NCBI RefSeq assembly: GCF_007679345.1
Contig: NZ_VEGH01000001.1
Span: forward strand, 124,001 to 188,000
Direction of reading: 5' to 3'
Source: Cellulosimicrobium cellulans
GTDB lineage: Bacteria > Actinomycetota > Actinomycetes > Actinomycetales > Cellulomonadaceae
Length of the DNA: 64,000 nt
Part shown: positions 20,799-27,644 of the stretch, one piece after another
How the letters are laid out: every line of letters begins with the position of its first letter
Numbering within the stretch: position 1 is the stretch's first letter
Position numbers and translations under genes: made by a program
Notes under the pieces: generated by a model
Told to the model about the DNA's origin: nothing
The model's input: only the letters and a program-made list of their open reading frames with translations
Databases searched by the model: none

Positions 20799-21860
20799 AT
20801 GACCCGACGGACCACCTGGCTCACCCTCCGTGCGCTCGTGGGGCTCGCCCTGCTCGCCGCCCCCGCGTGGGTGCTCGCGACCGCCGGCGGTGCCGTCCCG
20901 CACCAGCACTGGACGCTCGGCGCGCTGCTCGCGGTGAGTGCGATCGCCGGGGTGGTCCTGCTCGTCGCGACGGCGCTGGCGTGGCACCGCGCCCGGCGGC
21001 GCGCGACGGCGTCTCACGCGGGCCCGTCGGCCGGCACCCGACGGCCGGACGTCACGAGCGCGACCGCCGCGTCGCCCCACGCCGAGCACGCCGCGGGCCC
21101 GGGCCCGGCGCGCCCCCGCGGCCGGCGCGTGCTGCGCGCCACCGGCGCCGGGGTCGGCCTCGCGCTGCTCGCCGTGCTCGCCGCCGGGACCGCGTGGCTG
21201 CGGCCGTTCCCCGCGACCGACACCGCGCTCGACGCCCTGCGCGGCGACGACGCCGTCGAGGTCCGGGAGTCGGCCGGCTGGTACGCGTTCGTCCCGCGCG
21301 GGGCCGAGCCGACGACCGGCCTGGTCTACTCCCCCGGCGCCCGGGTCGACGTCCGGGCGACCGCCGCCGTCCTGCGCCCGCTCGCCGAGGCCGGATACCT
21401 GGTCGTCGCCCTGAAGGAGCCCCTGGGCATCGCGCTCACCTCGCCGGGCCAGTCGGCGTCGGCGATGGCCGCGTTCGACGGTGTGGAGCGGTGGGCGGTC
21501 GGCGGGCACTCGCTCGGCGGTGTGGCGGCCTCGTCCTTCGCGGCCGCGCACGACGACGAGGTCGACGGCCTGCTGCTGCACGCGTCGTACCCGCTGGGCG
21601 ACATGGCGGACGCGGACCTGGTCGTCGCGTCGGTGTCCGGCTCCGAGGACGGCCTGACCACGCCGGCCGACGTCGACGCGTCGCGTGCGAACCTGCCGGC
21701 CGCCACGACGTTCACCGAGGTCGACGGCGCGGTGCACGCGTTCTTCGCCGACTACGGCCCGCAGCCGGGCGACGGCACCCCGGCCGTCCCCCGCGCGCAG
21801 GCGCAGGCCGAGATCGTCGCCGCGAGCCTCGCCCTCCTCGACGGGGTCGCCGCCGGCTGA
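20799..21860 (+). CDS. Membrane-anchored alpha/beta hydrolase
   Basis: 353 residues from the ATG at 20799; TAGAGT ends seven bases upstream, so the transcript is probably leaderless. Two hydrophobic segments flank residues ~10-60, then a Ser/Thr/Pro/Arg-rich stretch and a third hydrophobic segment (~115-135) precede the catalytic domain. That domain has the elbow GGHSLGGVAASSF (Ser near 235), an Asp-containing SEDGLTTPADVD loop and the final His in GAVHAFFADYG. This is the alpha/beta-hydrolase_5 type, probably facing outward. The substrate is unknown. It carries the same palindromic operator as the carotenoid operon. Confidence 0.83.
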   Translation: MTRRTTWLTLRALVGLALLAAPAWVLATAGGAVPHQHWTLGALLAVSAIAGVVLLVATALAWHRARRRATASHAGPSAGTRRPDVTSATAASPHAEHAAGPGPARPRGRRVLRATGAGVGLALLAVLAAGTAWLRPFPATDTALDALRGDDAVEVRESAGWYAFVPRGAEPTTGLVYSPGARVDVRATAAVLRPLAEAGYLVVALKEPLGIALTSPGQSASAMAAFDGVERWAVGGHSLGGVAASSFAAAHDDEVDGLLLHASYPLGDMADADLVVASVSGSEDGLTTPADVDASRANLPAATTFTEVDGAVHAFFADYGPQPGDGTPAVPRAQAQAEIVAASLALLDGVAAG

Positions 21861-22184
21861 CGCCCCCTCCGCCGCACCCGCGCGCAGCCCTCGGTCCCCG
21901 AGATCGCAGACGTCGCGGGGTTCCGGGACCGCGAACCCCGCAACAGCTGCGGCCTCGGCGGGTCCGCGCGCGGCCGCGCGAGCCCGCGCGTCAGGACGCC
22001 GGGGGCCGCGTCCAGCAGGCCCCGCATCCGGCACGCGAGGTGGCGCATGCGAGTGCGCCGGTGGCGCGACGTGCCCAGAGGCGCGACCGGCGCCCCGGCG
22101 CCCGCACGCCGTGACCCGCCCTCCGATCGGGTGACGTGCGCGGATGTCGCCCGCGTCGACGGGCGGCGGGCTAGCGTCGCCCGG
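21861..22184. repeat. Intergenic region with an imperfect 26-bp inverted repeat
   Basis: Bases 21898-21923 and 21933-21958 form inverted arms that match at 21 of 26 positions; the inner nine bases, GCGGGGTTC, are perfect. The outer end reads CCGAGATCGCAG. The element shares its sequence with the one at 54083-54147 and belongs to the same repeat family. The remaining sequence to 22171 shows only short CGCATGCG-like repeats. TAGCGT at 22172-22177 is a probable -10 for the next gene. Confidence 0.65.
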
Positions 22185-22769
22185 GTGAGCGTCGCACTCC
22201 GGACCGCTGTCGCCGTGGCGCTCGCGCTGCCCGCCGCCGGGCTGGGCGGCGCCGCCGCGGCCGCCGCGCACTACGGGCTCGTGCAGCCGAGCGACGACGA
22301 GCTGCGCTCGGCGGCCGCCGAGGTCGTCCCCGAGGGGTTCACGGTGATCGATCCGCCGGTGGTCTCCGGTGCGTGGCCGCCGGCGTTCTACCGGGGTCAG
22401 GTGTTCAGCCACGCGCAGACGGACGCGGCGCCCGACCCCGTGGGGCTCACCGCCTCGCTGGCCGGCGACGGGTGGGAGGTGAGGGAGGTCGAGCCGAGCC
22501 TCGAGGGCGGGACGGAGGTGCACGCCGGGCGCGGCGGCGTCGAGGTCGTGGCGTCCCTCGACCCGCGGCCGGCCGCCCGGGGCGCGGACCTCGGCGTGAG
22601 CGTCCGGCGTGGCGATCCCGTGCCGTCGTACCCGGTGCTGGTCGGGGTGGGGCTCGCGGTCGGCGCGGCGGGCGGGGCGGTGGCCGGCGCGCGGCTCGGC
22701 GGGCGCCTGAGGACGCGACGGCAGCGCGAGTACGCCGCGTGGCGTCACCGGACGTACGGCGGCGGCTGA
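22185..22769 (+). CDS. Hypothetical two-helix membrane protein
   Basis: 194 residues from the GTG at 22185, placed seven bases after TAGCGT, as in leaderless genes. Residues ~8-28 form an Ala/Leu/Gly-rich signal anchor. A ~110-residue extracytoplasmic domain follows (EVVPEGFTVIDPPVVSG, VGLTASLAGDGWEVREVEPSLEGGTEVHA). Residues ~145-170 are a second hydrophobic helix, and the tail is basic with Trp and Tyr. The pattern of a helix-domain-helix protein is clear but the family is not recognised. It stands alone between an envelope hydrolase and a metal-efflux module. Confidence 0.6.
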   Translation: MSVALRTAVAVALALPAAGLGGAAAAAAHYGLVQPSDDELRSAAAEVVPEGFTVIDPPVVSGAWPPAFYRGQVFSHAQTDAAPDPVGLTASLAGDGWEVREVEPSLEGGTEVHAGRGGVEVVASLDPRPAARGADLGVSVRRGDPVPSYPVLVGVGLAVGAAGGAVAGARLGGRLRTRRQREYAAWRHRTYGGG

Positions 22770-22824
22770 GCGTCGGCAGCGAACCCGACCAGGGCCGCGC
22801 GGCTGCACACCGACGTCCCGGGTG

Positions 22825-23502
22825 TCAGCAGCAGTCGTCGTCCTCGGTCCGGGCGTCCCCACCGACCAGCTCCGCCAGCGGCGTGCCGCACGCGTCGCCG
22901 CGCCAGGCCTCGACGCCCTCGCGCACCGCGAAGCCCGCGATCACCAGCGCCGCCACCGGGTCCGCCCACCACCAGCCGAGCGCGCCGTTGAGCAGCAGCC
23001 CGACGAGCAGCACCGCCGACAGGTACGAGCAGATCAGCGTCTGCCGGGAGTCGGCCACCGCTGACGCCGACCCGAGCTCCCGGCCGGTGCGCCGCTCGAA
23101 CCAGGACAGCCCCGGCATGACGGCCAGGCTCACGGCCGCCAGCACGACCCCGACCGTCGAGTGCTCCGGCTCCCCCGCCCCCAGGAGCGCGCGGGCGGCG
23201 TCGACCGCGACGAACGCGGCGAGCCCGAAGAACGACACCGCGATCGCCCGCATCGCCGCCCGTTCGCGGGTCTCCGGGTCGCGCGCGGCGAACTGCCAGG
23301 CGACGGCGGCGGCGGACAGCACCTCGACCACCGAGTCCAGCCCGAATGCCACCAGCGCCGCCGACGACGCGGCCCCGCCGGCCGCCAGCGCGACCACGGC
23401 CTCCACGGCGTTGTAGGCGATCGTCGCGGCGACGACCAGGCGGATGCGCCGCTGCAGCACCGCGCGGCGGGCGGGGCCGAGGGACGGGGCGGCGGCGGTC
23501 AC
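22825..23502 (-). CDS. Cation efflux (CDF-type) transporter, short form
   Basis: 225 residues from the GTG at 23502, overlapping the ArsR stop codon by four bases. It has about five to six membrane helices and no long cytoplasmic C-terminal domain. Helix 2 contains ALVAFGLDSVVEVLSA and helix 5 WWADPVAALVIAGFAVREGVEAWRGDACG, matching actinobacterial cation transporters linked to ArsR genes. The intramembrane Asp residues would bind a divalent metal. The tail ends DDDCC, an unusual possible metal site. Coupled expression with a CmtR-like regulator suggests efflux of a thiophilic metal such as Cd, Pb or Zn. Confidence 0.86.
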   Translation of the reverse strand: MTAAAPSLGPARRAVLQRRIRLVVAATIAYNAVEAVVALAAGGAASSAALVAFGLDSVVEVLSAAAVAWQFAARDPETRERAAMRAIAVSFFGLAAFVAVDAARALLGAGEPEHSTVGVVLAAVSLAVMPGLSWFERRTGRELGSASAVADSRQTLICSYLSAVLLVGLLLNGALGWWWADPVAALVIAGFAVREGVEAWRGDACGTPLAELVGGDARTEDDDCC

Positions 23503-23828
23503 GCGCACGCGCAGTCGGGGCCGCAGCAGCCGGGGTCGACGGCGACGACGAGCGCGAGCAGGTCGCCGAGCGCCGGCGCCAGGTGGCCGTCGGCGAGCCG
23601 GTACCAGACCCGCCGACCGTCCGGGATCGCCTCGACGAGCCCGCAGCCACGCAGGCAGGCGAGCTGGTTCGACATGACCTGGCGGGACACGCCGAGCGCG
23701 TCGGCGAGGTCGGACGGGTACGCGGGCGCCTCGCGCAGCGCGAGCAGGATCCGCGCTCGGGTCTCGTCGGACAGCGCGTGGCCCAGCCGCGCGAGGGCGG
23801 CCGTGTGCGTGAGCGTCACCGTCTCCAT
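23499..23828 (-). CDS. ArsR-family metal-sensing repressor (CmtR-like)
   Basis: 109 residues from the ATG at 23828. The winged helix runs from LGHALSDETRARILLALREAP to the recognition helix VSRQVMSNQLACLRGCGLVE, then the wing DGRRVWYRLAD. The pair of cysteines in ACLRGCG matches the Cd/Pb-binding cysteines of M. tuberculosis CmtR in the DNA-binding helix. The C-terminus adds a cluster (CCGPDCACA), where CmtR has its third ligand Cys. Metal binding should release the operator and induce the transporter encoded four bases downstream. Confidence 0.92.
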   Translation of the reverse strand: METVTLTHTAALARLGHALSDETRARILLALREAPAYPSDLADALGVSRQVMSNQLACLRGCGLVEAIPDGRRVWYRLADGHLAPALGDLLALVVAVDPGCCGPDCACA

Positions 23829-23839
23829 GATCGTGAGAG

Positions 23840-23855
23840 TACAGCGAAACGTGTA
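23840..23855. promoter_or_regulatory. TACA-N8-TGTA palindrome upstream of the ArsR/CDF operon
   Basis: TACA (23840-23843) and TGTA (23852-23855) form an inverted repeat 12 bases upstream of the ArsR start. The local A+T is higher than in the surroundings. Its place over the probable -10 region fits an autoregulatory ArsR site; the second ArsR/CDF module has an N8-spaced palindrome in the same place. Confidence 0.4.
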
Positions 23856-23910
23856 TCGCGGGAACGGCCCGCCGTGCGCCCGTCACGGGGACGGGCCTAC
23901 GGTGCCGCGC

Positions 23911-25134
23911 ATGGCCGACCGCGAGCACGACCTGGTCCTGCTGGGCGCGACGAGCTTCGTCGGCGCGCTGACTGCCGAGCACCTCGCCCACGCCGCCCCG
24001 ACCTCCGCCCGGATCGCGCTGGCGGGCCGGGACCCGGAGCGGCTGGCCGCGGTGCGGCGCCGGCTGCCCGCGCGCGCCGCGGACTGGCCCCTGGTCGTCG
24101 TCGACGTCACGGACGCGCCCGCTCTGCGCCGGGTGGCCGGGTCGGCCACCGCCCTCGCCTCCACCGTCGGCCCCTACGGCCGCCACGGCCTGCCGGTGGT
24201 CGAGGCGTGCGCCGCCGCGGGCACGCACTACGCCGACCTGAGCGGTGAGCTGGCGTTCGTCCGGGCCGCCGTCGACGCCACCGACGTGTTGGCGCGCGCC
24301 ACCGGCGCCCGGCTGGTGCACGCGTGCGGGTACGACTCGATCCCGTCCGACCTGGGCGTGCACCTGCTGCACCGGGCGGCGTCGGACGTGGGCGACGACG
24401 GTGGGCTCGGTGACGTGCAGGCCCTCGTCGCGGCGCGCGGCGGGGTGTCCGGCGGGACGGTGGCCTCGCTGCTCGGCGAGGCCGGGGCGGTGCGCACGGA
24501 CCCGGCCGCGCGGCGGCTGCACGCCGACGCGCACGCGCTGTCCCCCGACCGCGCCGCGGAGCCGGGCACGCCCCAGCCGCGCCTGATGACCCCGCCCCAC
24601 CGGGTGGCCGGGCGGTGGGCGGCGCCGTCGGTGATGGCGCCGCTCGACGCGCACGTGGTCCGGCGGTCGAACGCCCTGACCGGCTGGGCCTACGGCCGCG
24701 GGCTGCGGTACGCCGAGCACCTCGACGCCGGCCGCGGCCCCGCCGGGCTGCTGCGCGCCGCCGCGCTCACCGGGGCGACCGCGCTGGGCGCGGCCGCGCT
24801 CGCGCTGCCGCCGACCCGCGCGCTGGTCGAGCGCGCGCTGCCCGCCGCCGGCGACGGTCCGGACGCCGCGACCCGGGAGGCGGGCTGGTTCCGGCACCGG
24901 TTCCTCGCGACCTCCGCGTCCGGGCGCCGGTACGCGGCGCGGGTGCAGGCGTCCGGCGACCCGGGGTACGCCGCGACCGCGGTGATGCTGGGCGAGGCCG
25001 CGCTGGCGCTGGCGCTCGACGGGGCGGCGCTCCCCGACCGCGCGGGCTCGCTGACCCCGGCGACGGCGCTCGGCGACGCCCTGGTCGCCCGGCTGCGCGC
25101 CCGCGGCTTCCGGCTGGACGCGGTCTCCGTCTGA
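23911..25134 (+). CDS. Saccharopine dehydrogenase-like NADP-binding protein (trans-acting enoyl reductase type)
   Basis: 407 residues from the ATG at 23911; TACGGT ends seven bases before it. The Rossmann motif is LVLLGATSFVGALTAEHLA at the N-terminus, followed by ALAGRDPERLAAVRRRL. STVGPYGRHGLPVVEACAAAGTHYADLSGE and HACGYDSIPSDLGVHLL are hallmarks of the membrane-associated saccharopine-dehydrogenase-like group, which includes the mycobacterial trans-acting enoyl reductase Rv2953. A hydrophobic stretch near residues 280-305 could attach it to the membrane. It is not a lysine-pathway enzyme in this group; the substrate here is unknown. Confidence 0.88.
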   Translation: MADREHDLVLLGATSFVGALTAEHLAHAAPTSARIALAGRDPERLAAVRRRLPARAADWPLVVVDVTDAPALRRVAGSATALASTVGPYGRHGLPVVEACAAAGTHYADLSGELAFVRAAVDATDVLARATGARLVHACGYDSIPSDLGVHLLHRAASDVGDDGGLGDVQALVAARGGVSGGTVASLLGEAGAVRTDPAARRLHADAHALSPDRAAEPGTPQPRLMTPPHRVAGRWAAPSVMAPLDAHVVRRSNALTGWAYGRGLRYAEHLDAGRGPAGLLRAAALTGATALGAAALALPPTRALVERALPAAGDGPDAATREAGWFRHRFLATSASGRRYAARVQASGDPGYAATAVMLGEAALALALDGAALPDRAGSLTPATALGDALVARLRARGFRLDAVSV

Positions 25135-25421
25135 GCAGCGGGCGCGGCCGAGCCGCGCGACGGTGCCCCCGTCCGGTCGCGCGCGCCTGCACGCCGAGGA
25201 CATCCGTCATGCCGGGACGGTGCCGGTCGGCCGGGGACCGCGGCGCCCGCGCGCGCCAGGCCGGTCCGCATGGACGCCACCGCCCCCCCTCGCCCCGCGG
25301 CCGCGCGCGCCTCGGCCGCCGACGTCGCTGCTCGGCGTCGAGGTGCCGGGGACGGACGGCATCGCCGCGGCGGCGGCCCTCCGCCGGGAGCGCTCGCCGC
25401 GCGGTCGGGAGCGCGCGGAGG

Positions 25422-26054
25422 TCAGCGCGCCGCGAGGGCCCGACCGGCCGCGGCGGCCGCCGCCTCGGCCTCCTTGCGCATGAGCGCCGCCGGCTCGGCC
25501 AGCGCGTCCATCGCCGGGTTCACGCCGACGAGGGTCAGCTCGCGCTCGATCACGGTGAGGTCCGCGCCCCACACCTCGCCGACGATCCGGCGCAGGTAGT
25601 CGATGCTGTGGTCCCAGCCGTGCTTCGGGGTGCCCGGCCCGTAGCCGCCGCCGCGGGTCACGATGAGCACGACCGGCTTGCCCGCGAGGTACGCGTCGCC
25701 CGGGGTGCCGCCCGCGATCGCGAGGTCGATCCAGGTCTTCACGTGCTGGGACACGCCCCAGTTGTAGAGCGGCAGCGCGAGCACGGCGGCGTCGGCAGCG
25801 CGGAGCTCGTCGGCCACCTCGACCGCGAGCGCCACGGCGGCGGCCTGCTCGGGCGTGCGCTGCTCGGCGGGCGTCCAGCCCGCGCCGACGGCCGTTGCCC
25901 ACGCGTCGGCGGGCAGCGGCTGCTCGCCGAGGTGCCGGCGGACGACGGTCTCGTCGGGGCGCGCGGCCGCGAGCTCGGCGGTGACGAGGTCGGCGAGCGC
26001 GGTGCTCGCCGAGTTCGCGCCCTGGATGGAGGCGTCGATGCGCAGCACGGTCAT
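25422..26054 (-). CDS. azoR: FMN-dependent NADH-azoreductase / NAD(P)H quinone oxidoreductase
   Basis: 210 residues from the ATG at 26054, preceded by GGGAG. Flavodoxin-like features: VLRIDASIQGANSASTALAD (FMN phosphate loop), LPLYNWGVSQHVKTWIDL (the family's MYNF-like FMN motif) and TRGGGYGPGTPKHGWDHSIDYLRRIVGEVWG. Such enzymes reduce quinones, azo compounds or nitro groups with two electrons, limiting radical formation. It is divergent from a MarR gene with two palindromic boxes between, so it is almost certainly derepressed by quinone- or phenol-like compounds. Ala-rich C-terminus. Confidence 0.93.
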   Translation of the reverse strand: MTVLRIDASIQGANSASTALADLVTAELAAARPDETVVRRHLGEQPLPADAWATAVGAGWTPAEQRTPEQAAAVALAVEVADELRAADAAVLALPLYNWGVSQHVKTWIDLAIAGGTPGDAYLAGKPVVLIVTRGGGYGPGTPKHGWDHSIDYLRRIVGEVWGADLTVIERELTLVGVNPAMDALAEPAALMRKEAEAAAAAAGRALAAR

Positions 26055-26094
26055 GGGGACTCCCGGGGGGACGGCGCCGCCGGTACGCGACGCG

Positions 26095-26147
26095 GTGTTG
26101 AATGTTCAACACGCACCCTAGGTGGTCCGGTGTTGAATGTTCAAGTC
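26095..26147. promoter_or_regulatory. Two MarR-type operators between azoR and marR
   Basis: Box 1 at 26095-26112 has arms GTGTTGAA and TTCAACAC around TG, a perfect 18-bp palindrome. Box 2 at 26130-26147 repeats GTGTTGAATGTTCAA and then diverges. Their starts are 35 bases apart. Box 2 directly abuts the TACCAT -10-like hexamer (26151-26156) of the MarR gene, and box 1 covers the azoR promoter area. This fits a MarR protein repressing both directions. Confidence 0.8.
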
Positions 26148-26162
26148 CGGTACCATCGTGGC

Positions 26163-26774
26163 ATGAGCCAGCGGGTCGAGGACGCCACCCCGTGGCTCTC
26201 CGACGCCCAGGTCGAGGGCTGGAAGGCCGTCGTCGCGCTCCTGACCACGCTGCCCGCGGCGCTCGATGCGCAGCTCAAGCGGGACTCCGGGATGAACCTC
26301 TACGAGTACAACGTGCTGGTCGCGCTGTCCGAGCGGCCGCAGGGCGAGATCCCGATGAGCGACCTCGCGCGCCTCACGCAGAGCTCACCGTCCCGGCTGT
26401 CGCACGCGGTCGGGCGTCTCGAGCAGGCGGGCTGGGTCACCCGCGGCTCGTGCGTGGCGGCCGGCAAGCGCACCAGCGCGCGGCTCACCGAGGGCGGCGA
26501 GGACCAGCTCCGGCGCGCGGCGCCGGGTCACGTCCGGGAGGTGCGCCGGCTGGTGGTCGACGCGCTCGGCCCGGACCGCATGGCGGCGCTCGGCGACGCG
26601 GCGCTCACCGTCGTCCGGCGGGCGGCGCCCGAGGTCGCGGACCTGCTGCCGGCCTGCACCGCCGCCGACACCACCGTCTCGGCCGCGGGCGCCGCGGCGG
26701 AGGCCGACGACGACACCGACGCACCCGCGGCAGCGGCGGGCACCCTCGGGGCCGGCGACGGCCGGGACGCCTGA
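26163..26774 (+). CDS. MarR-family transcriptional repressor
   Basis: 203 residues from the ATG at 26163, six bases after TACCAT, so probably leaderless. The winged helix-turn-helix spans ~40-125: MNLYEYNVLVALSERPQ, IPMSDLARLTQSSPSRLSHAVGRLEQAGWV, then the wing with RTSARLTEGGED. The recognition-helix pattern SSPSRLSHAVGRLE is typical. Cys98, in TRGSCVAAGKR, could sense oxidants. The last ~45 residues are an Ala/Asp/Thr-rich extension that most MarR proteins lack. It most likely controls itself and the divergent azoreductase through the two palindromes. Confidence 0.93.
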   Translation: MSQRVEDATPWLSDAQVEGWKAVVALLTTLPAALDAQLKRDSGMNLYEYNVLVALSERPQGEIPMSDLARLTQSSPSRLSHAVGRLEQAGWVTRGSCVAAGKRTSARLTEGGEDQLRRAAPGHVREVRRLVVDALGPDRMAALGDAALTVVRRAAPEVADLLPACTAADTTVSAAGAAAEADDDTDAPAAAAGTLGAGDGRDA

Positions 26775-26850
26775 CCGCCACCGCCTGACCCGCCACCGCC
26801 TGACCCGCCACCGCCTGACCCGCCACCGCCTGACCGCCACCGCGTGACCC
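26772..26850. repeat. Tandem repeat of a 14-15 bp unit containing a stop codon
   Basis: Starting with the TGA stop of the MarR gene, the unit TGACCCGCCACCGCC is repeated five times: a 14-base copy at 26772-26785, three identical 15-base copies at 26786-26830, and a 14-base copy at 26831-26844, then TGACCC. Each unit carries a TGA. It looks like slippage that duplicated the gene end; it stops short of the downstream acetyltransferase promoter. Confidence 0.9.
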
Positions 26851-26972
26851 CGCCGCCCGGCCGGGCGGCCACCCGACCGCCCGGCCGCCCGCGGAGCCCG
26901 TCGCACCCGCGTGCTACGTTGCGCCGCGCGCACCCCGGGCGGGGTCGCGCGCACCGGGGAGGGACCAGCCGC

Positions 26973-27467
26973 ATGACCACCACGTCCGACGCGTCCTACA
27001 CGCTCGAGTCCGTCGACTGGGCCGATCCGCGCGCCGCTGCGCTGCGCGACGCGATGGACGCCGAGATGGGCGCGCGCTACGCGTCGGCCGGCCCGATGAG
27101 CGCCGCGGCGCACGCCGCCCTCACCGTCGACCCGGCCGCCGTCCGGCACGTCGTGCTCGCCGTCGACCACGACGGCACCCCGATCGGCCACGCCGCCCTG
27201 CGCGACCACGGCGGCGAGTGGGAGGTCAAGCGCGTCGTGGTGGCCGCCGGCCAGCGCGGCCGCGGGGTCGGGCGCGCGGTCATGTCCGAGGTCGAGCGGG
27301 TCGCGCGCGCCGCGGGCGCCGAGCGCGTGATCCTGCAGACGGGCGACCGCCAGCCGGAGGCCGAGGCGCTGTACGCCGCGCTGGGCTGGACCCGGATCCC
27401 GACCTACCCGCCGTACGACACCGCGCTGCCGCTGCAGTCCCGGTGCTACGAGAAGCGCCTGGCCTGA
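26973..27467 (+). CDS. GNAT-family N-acetyltransferase
   Basis: 164 residues from the ATG at 26973, preceded by GGGGAGGG. The acetyl-CoA binding motif is VKRVVVAAGQRGRGVGRAVMSEVERVA (pyrophosphate loop Q-R-G-R-G-V-G), with preceding strand PIGHAALRDHGGEWE and following strand ERVILQTGDRQPEAEALYAALGW. It transfers an acetyl group from acetyl-CoA to an amine; the target is not identifiable. The C-terminus (Y-P-P-Y, L-Q-S-R-C-Y-E-K) is like those of small antibiotic- or amino-acid-acetylating relatives. It is a single-gene unit between the stop-codon repeat and the nrdDG promoter. Confidence 0.9.
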   Translation: MTTTSDASYTLESVDWADPRAAALRDAMDAEMGARYASAGPMSAAAHAALTVDPAAVRHVVLAVDHDGTPIGHAALRDHGGEWEVKRVVVAAGQRGRGVGRAVMSEVERVARAAGAERVILQTGDRQPEAEALYAALGWTRIPTYPPYDTALPLQSRCYEKRLA

Positions 27468-27570
27468 CAGGACCGCCGGTCCGGCACCCGCCGGCCCGGT
27501 GCTCCGATCGGGTGAACACCCCCGCCCTACCCCGCAGGACGGCGCACCCCAGGGACGTTCGTCCCATTGC

Positions 27571-27618
27571 CCCCCACATATGGGGTTGCGAGGCTGTGCC
27601 AGGCACTACATCTAGTGC
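27571..27618 (+). promoter_or_regulatory. Two NrdR boxes upstream of nrdD
   Basis: Box 1 (27571-27586) reads CCCCCACATATGGGGT; box 2 (27603-27618) reads GCACTACATCTAGTGC. Both fit the known 16-bp NrdR palindrome with a central ATxT core, and their starts lie 32 bases apart, three helical turns, the usual spacing. NrdR represses ribonucleotide reductase genes when dATP/ATP levels are high. The start codon of nrdD lies 27 bases after box 2. Confidence 0.85.
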
Positions 27619-27644
27619 CGGGAGCAGATCGGGAGTGGATACGC

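Noticed and set aside
25135..25421. Possible gene between the saccharopine-dehydrogenase-like gene and azoR
   Set aside because: Open frames here continue from neighbours in shadow phase and show no ribosome-binding site or domain; it is treated as non-coding.
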